Positions 18,451 through 26,849 of a DNA stretch of 64,000 nucleotides are shown here, one piece after another. The stretch is from assembly GCF_014211975.1 (NCBI RefSeq), contig NZ_CP060084.1, positions 186,001 through 250,000 on the forward strand, given 5' to 3'. The position numbers were made by a program, and so were the translations under genes. The first letter of the stretch is position 1. Every line of letters starts with the position of its first letter. Source of the DNA: Teredinibacter haidensis (GTDB lineage: Bacteria; Pseudomonadota; Gammaproteobacteria; Pseudomonadales; Cellvibrionaceae). The notes beneath the pieces are model-generated. The model searched no databases. It was not told where the DNA came from and saw only the letters and a program-made list of their open reading frames with translations.

Positions 18451-20550
18451 GTGGCACGTAAGACCCCAATCGCACGCTATCGAAATATCGGTATCTGCGC
18501 GCATGTTGACGCGGGTAAAACCACCACGACCGAGCGTGTTCTTTTTTATACCGGTTTGTCGCATAAAATTGGTGAGGTCCATGATGGTGCTGCCACCATG
18601 GACTGGATGGAGCAAGAGCAGGAGCGTGGTATTACCATCACTTCTGCCGCTACCACCTGTTTTTGGGCGGGAATGCAGAAGCAGTTCGATCAGCATCGGA
18701 TTAATATTATCGATACTCCTGGGCACGTTGACTTCACTATTGAGGTGGAACGCTCCCTTCGCGTACTTGACGGCGCTGTCGTTGTTTTATGCGGTTCCTC
18801 GGGCGTGCAGCCGCAAACGGAAACCGTATGGCGTCAGGCCAATAAGTACGAAGTTCCACGCATGGTGTTCGTGAATAAAATGGACCGTGCTGGAGCCAGC
18901 TTTGAAATGGTTGTGAAGCAGCTCAAAGAGCGGCTCGGTGCTGTTGCAGTACCACTGCAAATGACAATCGGCGCAGAAGAAGATTTTAAGGGTGTTGTTG
19001 ACCTAGTGAAGATGAAAGCGATCCTGTGGAATGAAGATGACATGGGCATGACCTTTACCTACGACGACATCCCCGAAAATATACGGGATCAGTGCGAGGA
19101 AATGCGAGAGCATTTAGTGGAAGCGGCAGCTGAAGCAAACGATGAGCTAACAGAAAAATATCTCGAAGACGGTCAGCTCTCGGAAGATGAGATAAAGGCG
19201 GGCATTCGCGCTCGGACCCTGGCCAATGAAATTGTGCCGGTATTGGGTGGCTCGGCCTTTAAGAATAAAGGCGTACAGGCTGTGTTGGATGCGGTTGTTG
19301 AATATTTACCCGCGCCGACGGAAGTAAAAGCGATTCAAGGCACCTTGTTAGATGGTGAGACGGTCGCGACACGTGAAGCCAATGACGACGAGCCGTTTGC
19401 AGCTTTGGCTTTCAAAATTGCAACAGACCCTTTTGTGGGTACGCTGACATTTTTCCGTGTGTATTCTGGAAAGCTTGAAAGTGGTACAGCCGTTTATAAT
19501 TCGGTTAAACAAAAAAAAGAGCGTGTTGGTCGTATGGTGCAGATGCACTCCAACAGTCGCGAAGAAATTAAAGAAGTGTTGGCTGGTGATATCGCCGCCG
19601 CCATTGGTCTTAAAGATGTGACCACAGGCGATACCCTTTGCTCTGAGCAGGGTAAAATCGTGTTGGAGCGTATGGAGTTTCCGGAGCCAGTTATATCTGT
19701 TGCAGTTGAGCCCCGCTCTCAAGCTGATCAGGAGAAAATGGGCGTCGCTCTCGGTAAGTTGGCTCAGGAAGACCCCTCTTTTCGCGTAAAAACAGACGAA
19801 GAAACGGGGCAAACGATTATTTCCGGTATGGGTGAGTTGCACCTGGATATTCTCGTTGAGCGTATGCGCCGAGAATTTAGCGTGGAGGCCAATATTGGTA
19901 AGCCGCAGGTCGCTTATCGAGAGCGCATCACACGCAGTAGTGAAATTGAAGGAAAGTTTGTACGACAGTCTGGTGGTCGCGGTCAGTTTGGTCATGTGTG
20001 GCTTAAATTTGAACCAGCAGATGATACAAACGCGGAAGGTCTTGAATTCGTCAACGAAATTGTTGGTGGTGCTGTTCCAAAAGAATACATCCCGGCAGTG
20101 GAGAAGGGTATATCCGAGCAAATGCAGAATGGCGTTGTCGCGGGTTACCCGTTATTGGGGCTGAAGGCGACGCTTTATGATGGGTCATATCACGATGTTG
20201 ACTCGAGCGAAATCGCCTTTAAAATTGCAGCCTCAATGGCGACTAAGAAATTGGCGCAGGAAGGCGGTGCTGTACTGCTTGAGCCAATGATGAAGGTAGA
20301 AGTCGTGACACCTGAAGAAAACATGGGAGACGTTGTGGGAGACCTCAATCGTCGTCGTGGTTTGATTCAGGGAATGGATGAAAACCCTTCAGGTAAAGTT
20401 GTAACCGCAGAGGTGCCTCTGGCTGAAATGTTTGGCTATGCCACTGATCTGCGGTCTGCAACACAAGGTCGTGCGACCTTCACCATGGAGTTTGAGCGTT
20501 ACGCTGAAGCACCTAATAAAATTGCGGAAGAAATCATCGCTAAAAATTAA
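18451..20550 (+). CDS. fusA: Elongation factor G
   Basis: This GTPase drives ribosomal translocation and, with RRF, recycling. The 699 aa protein has the P-loop 'AHVDAGKTTTTERVL', switch II 'DTPGHVDFT', the guanine-specificity motif 'NKMDRAGA', and domains II-V ending near 'YAEAPNKIAEEIIAKN'. The start is GTG 18451 after TGGAGAACA. It shares the str operon with tuf, 58 bp downstream. A second EF-G could exist elsewhere and cannot be judged here. Confidence 0.97.
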   Translation: MARKTPIARYRNIGICAHVDAGKTTTTERVLFYTGLSHKIGEVHDGAATMDWMEQEQERGITITSAATTCFWAGMQKQFDQHRINIIDTPGHVDFTIEVERSLRVLDGAVVVLCGSSGVQPQTETVWRQANKYEVPRMVFVNKMDRAGASFEMVVKQLKERLGAVAVPLQMTIGAEEDFKGVVDLVKMKAILWNEDDMGMTFTYDDIPENIRDQCEEMREHLVEAAAEANDELTEKYLEDGQLSEDEIKAGIRARTLANEIVPVLGGSAFKNKGVQAVLDAVVEYLPAPTEVKAIQGTLLDGETVATREANDDEPFAALAFKIATDPFVGTLTFFRVYSGKLESGTAVYNSVKQKKERVGRMVQMHSNSREEIKEVLAGDIAAAIGLKDVTTGDTLCSEQGKIVLERMEFPEPVISVAVEPRSQADQEKMGVALGKLAQEDPSFRVKTDEETGQTIISGMGELHLDILVERMRREFSVEANIGKPQVAYRERITRSSEIEGKFVRQSGGRGQFGHVWLKFEPADDTNAEGLEFVNEIVGGAVPKEYIPAVEKGISEQMQNGVVAGYPLLGLKATLYDGSYHDVDSSEIAFKIAASMATKKLAQEGGAVLLEPMMKVEVVTPEENMGDVVGDLNRRRGLIQGMDENPSGKVVTAEVPLAEMFGYATDLRSATQGRATFTMEFERYAEAPNKIAEEIIAKN

Positions 20551-20608
20551 ATCGGTGAGACATTTCCTTTTTCTGTTTTCAAGTTCAAAAATTTAGAGGA
20601 ATAGAACA

Positions 20609-21832
20609 GTGGCTAAAGAAAAATTTGAACGTAATAAACCCCACGTAAACGTTGGTACCATTGGTCACGTTGACCACGGCAAAACCACTCTGACTGCAGC
20701 CCTAACCCGTGTATGTGCGGAAGTGTGGGGCGGTACTGCCGTTGCTTTCGATGGTATCGATAATGCGCCAGAAGAGCGTGAGCGTGGTATTACTATTGCA
20801 ACTTCTCACGTAGAGTACGATTCACCTTCTCGTCACTACGCACACGTTGACTGTCCTGGACACGCCGACTACGTGAAAAACATGATTACGGGTGCTGCTC
20901 AGATGGATGGCGCTGTTTTGGTTTGTGGTGCTACCGATGGCCCTATGCCCCAGACTCGTGAGCACATCTTGCTGTCTCGTCAGGTTGGTGTACCTTACAT
21001 CATCGTTTACCTGAATAAAGCTGACCTGCTCGCGGAAGATTGTGGTGGCGTTGGTTCCGACGAATACAACGAAATGTTGGAACTGGTTGAAATGGAGCTG
21101 CGTGAGCTGCTCGACACTTACGAATTCCCAGGCGACGATACCCCAATCATCGCAGGTTCAGCGCTGATGGCTCTGAATGGTCAAGATGACAACGAATTGG
21201 GTACAACTTCTGTTAAGAAGCTGGTTGAAGCCCTGGATGCATACATTCCCGAGCCAGAGCGTGCTATCGACCTGCCGTTCCTGATGCCTATCGAAGATGT
21301 ATTCTCTATATCTGGTCGTGGTACTGTTGTTACTGGCCGTGTAGAGCGTGGTATCGTTACCGTTGGTGAAGAAATCGAAATTATTGGTATCAAAGACACA
21401 ACCAAAACGACCTGTACCGGTGTTGAAATGTTCCGCAAGCTGCTGGACGAAGGCCGTGCTGGTGAGAACGTTGGTGTTCTGTTGCGTGGTACTAAGCGTG
21501 ATGAAGTTGAACGTGGTCAGGTACTGGCTAAGCCAGGTTCTATCACTCCACACACTAAGTTCGAAGCAGAAGTTTATGTTCTGTCCAAGGACGAAGGTGG
21601 TCGTCACACTCCATTCTTCAAAGGCTACCGCCCACAGTTCTACTTCCGTACGACTGACGTAACCGGTGCTTGCGAAATGCCAGAAGGCGTTGAAATGGTA
21701 ATGCCTGGCGATAATATTCAGATGGTTGTTACTCTGATTGCTCCTATCGCAATGGAAGACGGTTTACGCTTTGCAATTCGCGAAGGTGGCCGTACCGTTG
21801 GTGCTGGTGTTGTTGCCAAAATTATTGAGTAA
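20609..21832 (+). CDS. tuf: Elongation factor Tu
   Basis: EF-Tu carries aminoacyl-tRNA to the ribosome. The 407 aa protein has the P-loop GHVDHGKTT, switch II 'DCPGHADYVKNM' and 'NKAD'. It is 13 residues longer than the E. coli protein; about ten extra residues (AEDCGGVGSDEYN region) lie just after the NKAD motif at the edge of the G domain. The start is GTG 20609, preceded by GAGGAAT. It is the only tuf in the window, although a second copy often sits in the tRNA-Thr/tRNA-Trp interval upstream. Confidence 0.97.
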   Translation: MAKEKFERNKPHVNVGTIGHVDHGKTTLTAALTRVCAEVWGGTAVAFDGIDNAPEERERGITIATSHVEYDSPSRHYAHVDCPGHADYVKNMITGAAQMDGAVLVCGATDGPMPQTREHILLSRQVGVPYIIVYLNKADLLAEDCGGVGSDEYNEMLELVEMELRELLDTYEFPGDDTPIIAGSALMALNGQDDNELGTTSVKKLVEALDAYIPEPERAIDLPFLMPIEDVFSISGRGTVVTGRVERGIVTVGEEIEIIGIKDTTKTTCTGVEMFRKLLDEGRAGENVGVLLRGTKRDEVERGQVLAKPGSITPHTKFEAEVYVLSKDEGGRHTPFFKGYRPQFYFRTTDVTGACEMPEGVEMVMPGDNIQMVVTLIAPIAMEDGLRFAIREGGRTVGAGVVAKIIE

Positions 21833-21848
21833 CTAGCCGCTCATCTAG

Positions 21849-21875
21849 AAAAGGCCGCTTTATGCGGCCTTTTTT
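21849..21875 (+). terminator. str operon terminator
   Basis: The 10-bp stem AAAAGGCCGC/GCGGCCTTTT with loop TTTAT continues into a T-run. It is a strong intrinsic terminator after tuf. Confidence 0.9.
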
Positions 21876-21953
21876 GTGTCTGAAATACGTCAGTTTTCGA
21901 TTTTTGGTGTTTTCTTCGGGGCAGGTCAAATACTTACCTTTGATGATGCGTAC

Positions 21954-21963
21954 TTGTATACAA
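21954..21963. promoter_or_regulatory. Candidate GntR/FadR-type operator upstream of dctP
   Basis: The perfect palindrome TTGTATACAA fits the TnGTnnACnA pattern known for FadR-subfamily GntR regulators. It lies about 95 bp before dctP and about 40 bp upstream of a possible -10 (TAGAAT, 22004-22009). A GntR regulator of that subfamily is encoded at 26095, but binding is inference. Confidence 0.4.
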
Positions 21964-22047
21964 ATAAATTGATACACCTTGTCTCGAGCTTTTTTTTATC
22001 TGTTAGAATACTACGCAAATCAATTCACTCAACACTAAAACAATAAA

Positions 22048-23031
22048 ATGATGTATGTGCGTATAGTCTTTAGATTATTGATGGTTGCCTTTCTGTGTTC
22101 GCTTATCGCTGCTTGCGGAGATAAAACTGGAGTACGGGTAATCAAAATGGCCCATTCACTCGATACCGCTCATCCAGTGCATAAGGCTATGGTCTTTATG
22201 TCCGAGCGATTAGATGAAATATCCAAGGGCAGTATGCGGTTAGATATTTATCCCGGCGGGCAACTGGGCTCCGAGCGTGAGAGCATAGAGCTGCTACAAA
22301 TAGGGAGTCTCGCCATGACAAAAGTGTCTACGAGTCCTCTTGAAGGCTTTGTTCCTGAAATGAAAGTCTTCAGCATGCCCTACGTTTTTCGCGATCACGA
22401 ACATTATTGGAGCATGCTGAATAGCCCTTTGGGTAAACAGTTATTGATGTCTGGTGAAAAGGTACGTTTACGCGGTTTGGGTTATTTTGATTCGGGAAGT
22501 CGCAGCTACTACACCGTCGACAAGCAGGTATTATCCCCGGCCGACCTTAAAAGTATGAAAATTCGGGTGATGAACAGTCAGACTTCTGTGCGAATGGTTA
22601 AGGCAATGGGGGGATCTGGAACGCCCATTTCATGGGGAGAGCTGTATACCGCTTTGCAGCAAGGTGTAGTGGATGGTGCCGAAAATAACCCTCCCAGCTT
22701 CTATTCATCCAAGCACTTTGAAGTCGCCAAATATTACACCCTAAACGAACATACATCGGTCCCGGATATTGTGCTGATCAGCAGCTATGTATGGAACTCC
22801 CTAACTGAGCTGCAGCAGGTATGGTTGCAACAAGCTATGGATGAAGCCGTAATCTACCAGCGACAGCTATGGCTGGAGGCAACAGAGGACGCCTTAAGTG
22901 CAGTGCGTGAAGCGGGGGTTGAAGTGGTGTATCCCGATAAGCAACCGTTTATGGATGCCGTTATAGAAATGCACGAGTCTTATAAAGGCACTCAAGCTTA
23001 CGACATTCTTAAAAAAATACAGGCGATGTAG
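22048..23031 (+). CDS. dctP: TRAP transporter substrate-binding protein (DctP family)
   Basis: This is the extracytoplasmic receptor of a TRAP importer, which drives uptake with an ion gradient. The 327 aa protein has a signal sequence ending in a lipobox (LIAAC), so it is probably a lipoprotein, unlike the usual soluble DctP. The family signature follows, including 'ELLQIGSLAMTKVSTSPLEGF', 'LKSMKIRVMNSQTSV' (the arginine normally contacts the substrate carboxylate) and 'ALQQGVVDGAENNPPSF'. It stands first in dctP-dctQ-dctM, next to uronate catabolic genes, so the likely substrate is a uronate or its derivative. Confidence 0.9.
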   Translation: MMYVRIVFRLLMVAFLCSLIAACGDKTGVRVIKMAHSLDTAHPVHKAMVFMSERLDEISKGSMRLDIYPGGQLGSERESIELLQIGSLAMTKVSTSPLEGFVPEMKVFSMPYVFRDHEHYWSMLNSPLGKQLLMSGEKVRLRGLGYFDSGSRSYYTVDKQVLSPADLKSMKIRVMNSQTSVRMVKAMGGSGTPISWGELYTALQQGVVDGAENNPPSFYSSKHFEVAKYYTLNEHTSVPDIVLISSYVWNSLTELQQVWLQQAMDEAVIYQRQLWLEATEDALSAVREAGVEVVYPDKQPFMDAVIEMHESYKGTQAYDILKKIQAM

Positions 23032-23039
23032 GGGACCAG

Positions 23040-23543
23040 ATGAAAAATTTCCTATCAAAAACCGAATTTGTACTGGGCCATTTTCTCGGCCTGTTAATGT
23101 TTTTAATCGTGCTCGACGTTACCTGGCAGGTGGTTACTCGCTTTATTTTAAGCGAGCCGAGTTCCTATACCGAAGAGGTCGCACGTTATTTGTTGGTATG
23201 GATCGGGTTGCTAGGCGCAGCTTACGCTTATCGTCGCCACGCACATTTGGGGCTAGATATCGTTACCCGCGCCTTGACGGGTGTAACAGCGCTGGTTGCC
23301 CAAAAGCTGGCGGATAGTCTATGCCTGCTTTTCGCTTTATCCGTAATGGTAGTGGGTGGTTGGAATCTGGTGAGCCTAACGTTGGAACTCAATCAATTGT
23401 CTGCAGCGTTACAGATTCCTATAGGTTATGTCTATAGTGTGATTCCGCTTAGTGGGGTTTTAATCGTGTTATTTGCATTTGAACGGCTGATAACAGCGCC
23501 GGCCGAAATTGCCGAGCACGATTCGTTTACGGCGATAAAATAA
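23040..23543 (+). CDS. dctQ: TRAP transporter small permease (DctQ family)
   Basis: The 167 aa product has four predicted membrane segments (about residues 12-32, 45-65, 87-107, 128-148), the standard DctQ topology. The conserved region 'RFILSEPSSYTEEVARYLLVWIGLLGAA' starts near residue 37. It lies eight bases after dctP and just before dctM, and would form the membrane complex with the large permease. Confidence 0.92.
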   Translation: MKNFLSKTEFVLGHFLGLLMFLIVLDVTWQVVTRFILSEPSSYTEEVARYLLVWIGLLGAAYAYRRHAHLGLDIVTRALTGVTALVAQKLADSLCLLFALSVMVVGGWNLVSLTLELNQLSAALQIPIGYVYSVIPLSGVLIVLFAFERLITAPAEIAEHDSFTAIK

Positions 23544-23561
23544 TACATAAAGGTGCTTTAA

Positions 23562-24866
23562 GTGGAAATTTCTGTTGTTGTCTTACTGGTTTCATTTGTT
23601 ATTTTACTGCTGATTAATGTTCCTGTTTCTATCAGTATTGGTGTGGCGACCCTACTTGCTATGCTGCTCACTATTGATTTTATCCCTGCAGTAACTACCA
23701 TCGCGCAGCGCATGGGTGGAGGAATTGACAGTTTTGCATTACTGGCGATTCCATTTTTTGTGTTGTCGGGTCTACTGATGGGGCGAGGTGGTATTGCGCA
23801 TCGGTTAATTGAGTTTGCTAAAGCTATAATCGGGATGCTGCCGGGCGGTCTGGCATTCGTCAATATTATTAGCTGTACTTTGTTCGGTGCTATTTCTGGT
23901 TCGTCGGTTGCGGCCACTTCCGCTATTGGTGGTTTTATGATCCCGGCGATGGAAAAAGAAGGTTACGATCGAAACTTTACCGCTGCAATTACGGTAACGT
24001 CCTCCACCACCGGCCTGCTAATTCCTCCCAGTAACATTCTGATTATTTATTCTCTTGCGAGCGGCGGCGTATCGATTGCAGCGCTGTTTGTCGCTGGCTA
24101 TTTACCCGGCCTCCTCGTTTCTCTTGGGCTAATGGGCGTTTGTGCTATTTATGCAAAAATAAATGGTTATCCTGTTGGTCGTGCTCCGACGGCTAGAGAG
24201 GCCGTGGTTAAAACTCTGGACGCATTGCCCAGTCTTTTTTTAATTGTTCTTGTGATTGGGGGTATTATTGGGGGCTATGTCACTGCGACCGAGGCCAGTG
24301 TGATTGCGGTCCTTTATTCGCTGTTGCTTTCAGTCGTTGTCTACCGAGAGGTAAAGGTTAGCGATTTGCCAGAAATCTTTACCAAATCTGTAGAAACGAC
24401 GGCAATTGTTATGTTGCTAATTGCAACATCCACCGCTATGTCGTGGATGTTAAGCTACGATAATATTCCTCAGGCGATCAGCAATGCGCTGATGCACATG
24501 AGCGATAACCCCTTTATTATTTTGCTTACCATTAATCTGATTCTATTGGCTGTGGGTATCTTTATGGATATGACGCCCGCTGTGCTGATTTTTACACCCA
24601 TCTTTTTACCGGTTGCGGTCAGTCTGGGTATGTCGCCCTTACATTTCGGTATTATGATGGTGTTGAACTTGTGTATTGGCTTGTGTACTCCACCCGTGGG
24701 GGCGGTTTTATTTGTCGGCTGCAGTATCGCTAAGACCACCATTGCACAATTAATACGGCCCTTGATTCCATTGTACGGAGCCATGTTTATTGCTCTATTA
24801 TTGGTTACCTATATACCAGCCATCAGTGAATTTTTGCCAACTTACTTTGGCTTATACGGAAAATAA
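23562..24866 (+). CDS. dctM: TRAP transporter large permease (DctM family)
   Basis: The 434 aa product has about 12 membrane segments. Typical DctM features are 'GGIDSFALLAIPFFVLSGLLM' near residue 49, 'FGAISGSSVAATSAIGGFMIPAM', 'TGLLIPPSNILIIYS' and 'LGIMMVLNLCIGLCTPPVG'-like sequence near the C-terminus. It forms the ion-coupled translocation path. The start is GTG 23562. It is last in the operon; a 12-bp hairpin separates it from the convergent kinase. Confidence 0.93.
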   Translation: MEISVVVLLVSFVILLLINVPVSISIGVATLLAMLLTIDFIPAVTTIAQRMGGGIDSFALLAIPFFVLSGLLMGRGGIAHRLIEFAKAIIGMLPGGLAFVNIISCTLFGAISGSSVAATSAIGGFMIPAMEKEGYDRNFTAAITVTSSTTGLLIPPSNILIIYSLASGGVSIAALFVAGYLPGLLVSLGLMGVCAIYAKINGYPVGRAPTAREAVVKTLDALPSLFLIVLVIGGIIGGYVTATEASVIAVLYSLLLSVVVYREVKVSDLPEIFTKSVETTAIVMLLIATSTAMSWMLSYDNIPQAISNALMHMSDNPFIILLTINLILLAVGIFMDMTPAVLIFTPIFLPVAVSLGMSPLHFGIMMVLNLCIGLCTPPVGAVLFVGCSIAKTTIAQLIRPLIPLYGAMFIALLLVTYIPAISEFLPTYFGLYGK

Positions 24867-24877
24867 AAGCGTCATTT

Positions 24878-24906
24878 GTTACCCCCGGCGTGTGGCCGGG
24901 GGTAAC
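24878..24906. terminator. Hairpin between convergent dctM and kdgK
   Basis: A perfect 12-bp inverted repeat (GTTACCCCCGGC/GCCGGGGGTAAC, loop GTGTG) lies between two genes that face each other. The T-tracts are weak, so it may work as a bidirectional roadblock or Rho-assisted end. Confidence 0.6.
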
Positions 24907-24911
24907 TATTG

Positions 24912-25862
24912 TTAGAGTTGTAGTCCTTTATACTCCGCATCGAAATTGCTTTTCTTTACGATCGCGCCGCGATTACGGATAACAATGGAGGCCACATGAA
25001 TTCCATGTTTAGCGGCCTCTTCGCTCGAAAGCCCCTGCATTCTTGCTGAAACGTAACCGGCATTAAATGAATCTCCCGCTCCGGTTGTATCGACTACGCC
25101 TTCGACCCAGGGAACAGGGATATGTACTTCATTTCCGTCTACCAGTGTTACCACTTCCTTAGCACCGCGTTTTAGTATTAGCTCTTTAACCGCGCAGCCT
25201 TTGTAGCGTTCAATGGTTGCCTCAATAGATCCGTCGCCCCACAGCATTGCTTCGTCATCAAGTGTTAGTAGGGCCATATCCGCATGGGCCATCATATCCA
25301 TCATGATGTTTTGTGCCTGGGTTTGGCAATCCCACAGGCGTGGCCGATAGTTAATATCAAAGCAAAATACACCGCCCTGGCTGCGATATTCATCGACAAA
25401 ATTTAAGAGCATCTCTCTTGAGTGGTCGCTGATTATGGCAAGGGTGATACCACTAAAATAGAGATAGTCACAGGTCATTAGTTGTTTGGTGAGTTGTTCG
25501 GTGTGGGCCTTATCCGCGAACAGTTCACGTGCACGGGCCTCTTTTCGCCAATAGTAAAATTCTCGTTCGCCGCAGGGGGCATTGCGAATCATATACATAC
25601 CCGGTAAGCGCCCAGGCATTGTTTCAATCATGCCCGTGCCGACTTTTTCGGATGATGCCAAATTCAGAATTTGTGTGCTGTAAGGGTCGTCACCGAGCAG
25701 GGTTGCGTAGTCGGTTTGTATACCGGTTCGTGCCATATAAATTGCAGTATTGAAGGTATCGCCGGCAAAGCCCAAGGCCATGACTTCTTTATCTGTTGAT
25801 TCTGTTGTTGGGAATGGAGATAGCTCCACCATAACTTCGCCAATTGCTGCAATTCGTGCCAT
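24912..25862 (-). CDS. kdgK: PfkB-family 2-keto-3-deoxygluconate kinase
   Basis: This probable kinase phosphorylates KDG to KDPG with ATP. The 316 aa product begins 'IAAIGEVMVELSP', has the PfkB signature region with 'GFAGDTFNTAIYMART' and ends with the catalytic 'DTTGAGDSFNAGY' motif (Asp base, anion hole). The length and the 'YFSGITLAIIS' segment fit KdgK. It is transcribed against dctM and away from the GntR regulator, with which it shares a 232-bp intergenic region. A second, different PfkB kinase lies at 27514, so which one is the main KDG kinase is open. Confidence 0.85.
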   Translation of the reverse strand: MARIAAIGEVMVELSPFPTTESTDKEVMALGFAGDTFNTAIYMARTGIQTDYATLLGDDPYSTQILNLASSEKVGTGMIETMPGRLPGMYMIRNAPCGEREFYYWRKEARARELFADKAHTEQLTKQLMTCDYLYFSGITLAIISDHSREMLLNFVDEYRSQGGVFCFDINYRPRLWDCQTQAQNIMMDMMAHADMALLTLDDEAMLWGDGSIEATIERYKGCAVKELILKRGAKEVVTLVDGNEVHIPVPWVEGVVDTTGAGDSFNAGYVSARMQGLSSEEAAKHGIHVASIVIRNRGAIVKKSNFDAEYKGLQL

Positions 25863-25985
25863 TGTTTAGCCTTTAGAGAACTGTTTGTTTAGAGTGTTAA
25901 ATATTGAGAGATTTGGTAGAAAATGTCAGAAAAAGGTCTGTTTTTGTCTGTAAATATTGCGTCTTCTAAGTGGCTTAGTGTCGAA

Positions 25986-26014
25986 TTGACAATAAGTCGT
26001 TTGAAGCTTATATT
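25986..26014 (+). promoter_or_regulatory. Sigma-70 promoter of the GntR regulator
   Basis: A consensus -35 TTGACA (25986-25991), 17-bp spacer and TATATT -10 (26009-26014). The predicted start of transcription falls near 26020-26022, inside the palindrome at 26017. Confidence 0.75.
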
Positions 26015-26016
26015 AC

Positions 26017-26035
26017 CCACCTATCCGATAGGTGG
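26017..26035. promoter_or_regulatory. Palindromic operator at the regulator promoter
   Basis: CCACCTAT-ccg-ATAGGTGG is a perfect 8-bp inverted repeat directly after the -10 and over the likely transcription start, the right position for a repressor. Autoregulation by the encoded GntR protein is the simplest reading. It also argues against the in-frame GTG at 26032 as the translation start. Confidence 0.6.
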
Positions 26036-26094
26036 ATGGCACCCATTATAATCATCCGGAATTTCCAATAGCAACCACCAAATGGCGGGCGAAT

Positions 26095-26790
26095 ATGGTT
26101 ATGCTGACGCGGCTAAAGCCGCTAACCTTGGTAGATCAAGCGAATGAGCAGCTTTACCAATATATAGACCAAAACGGTTTGGAAGAGGGGGATAGTTTAC
26201 CTTCTATCGCCGAACTGTCCGAAAAATTTGGTGCCAGTCGTGCGGTCATACGAGAGTCATTAAAAAGTCTAGAGGCCAAAGGTATTATTGAAATAGCCAA
26301 TGGTAAACGGGCGAAAATCAAGCCGGTAACCTCTGAACCTCTCCTTGACTATTTTCAGCGCTTTATGCAGGTGGATCAGCGAGCCGCCTGGGAGTTTGCG
26401 GAAATACGCATAGCGTTGGAGATTCAGAGTGTGAGCCTGGCTATTCAGCGCGGCAGTGACGCGGAATTGCATGGTCTGTACGCGCTGGTTCGGGAAATGC
26501 GTGAAAACATGCACAATGCAGAAGCCTTTGCCGATCTGGATGTGAGATTCCATTTACTCATCGCCCACGCTACCCACAACACCATGATGGTGCATTTATT
26601 GGAGTCTTTGCGTGATGCGATTCGCGCGTCTGTGCGAAAAGGCTTGCATAAGCGCCTGAACCGAGAGCAGATGAGCGCAGTACAGGGCTTTCACGAACGG
26701 TTAGCAGAAAGATTAATTAAGCGTGATGTTGATGGTGCTACCGAGGCCATGCACGCTCACTTTGACGAAATAGCTATGTCGTTAGAGTAA
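26095..26790 (+). CDS. GntR-family (FadR/UxuR subfamily) regulator
   Basis: This is probably the local repressor of the uronate genes. The product of about 231 aa has an N-terminal winged helix ('GDSLPSIAELSEKFGASRAVIRESLKSLEAKGIIEI') and an all-helical FCD ligand domain from about residue 90, with 'EFAEIRIALE', 'LDVRFHLLIAHATHN' and 'FHERLAERL', whose Asp/His residues usually bind a metal and a sugar-acid ligand. I chose ATG 26095 (26101 is also possible); the longer GTG form starts inside the operator. It is followed by eda and a kinase in the same direction. Confidence 0.85.
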   Translation: MVMLTRLKPLTLVDQANEQLYQYIDQNGLEEGDSLPSIAELSEKFGASRAVIRESLKSLEAKGIIEIANGKRAKIKPVTSEPLLDYFQRFMQVDQRAAWEFAEIRIALEIQSVSLAIQRGSDAELHGLYALVREMRENMHNAEAFADLDVRFHLLIAHATHNTMMVHLLESLRDAIRASVRKGLHKRLNREQMSAVQGFHERLAERLIKRDVDGATEAMHAHFDEIAMSLE

Positions 26791-26849
26791 AGCTTGAAAC
26801 TAATTTTTATTAAACGCGATTCGAAAGAGATTAACTGGAGATTGAGCAT

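Noticed and set aside
26032..26094. GTG 26032 as start of the GntR regulator
   Set aside because: It lies inside the operator palindrome and about ten bases from the predicted transcription start.
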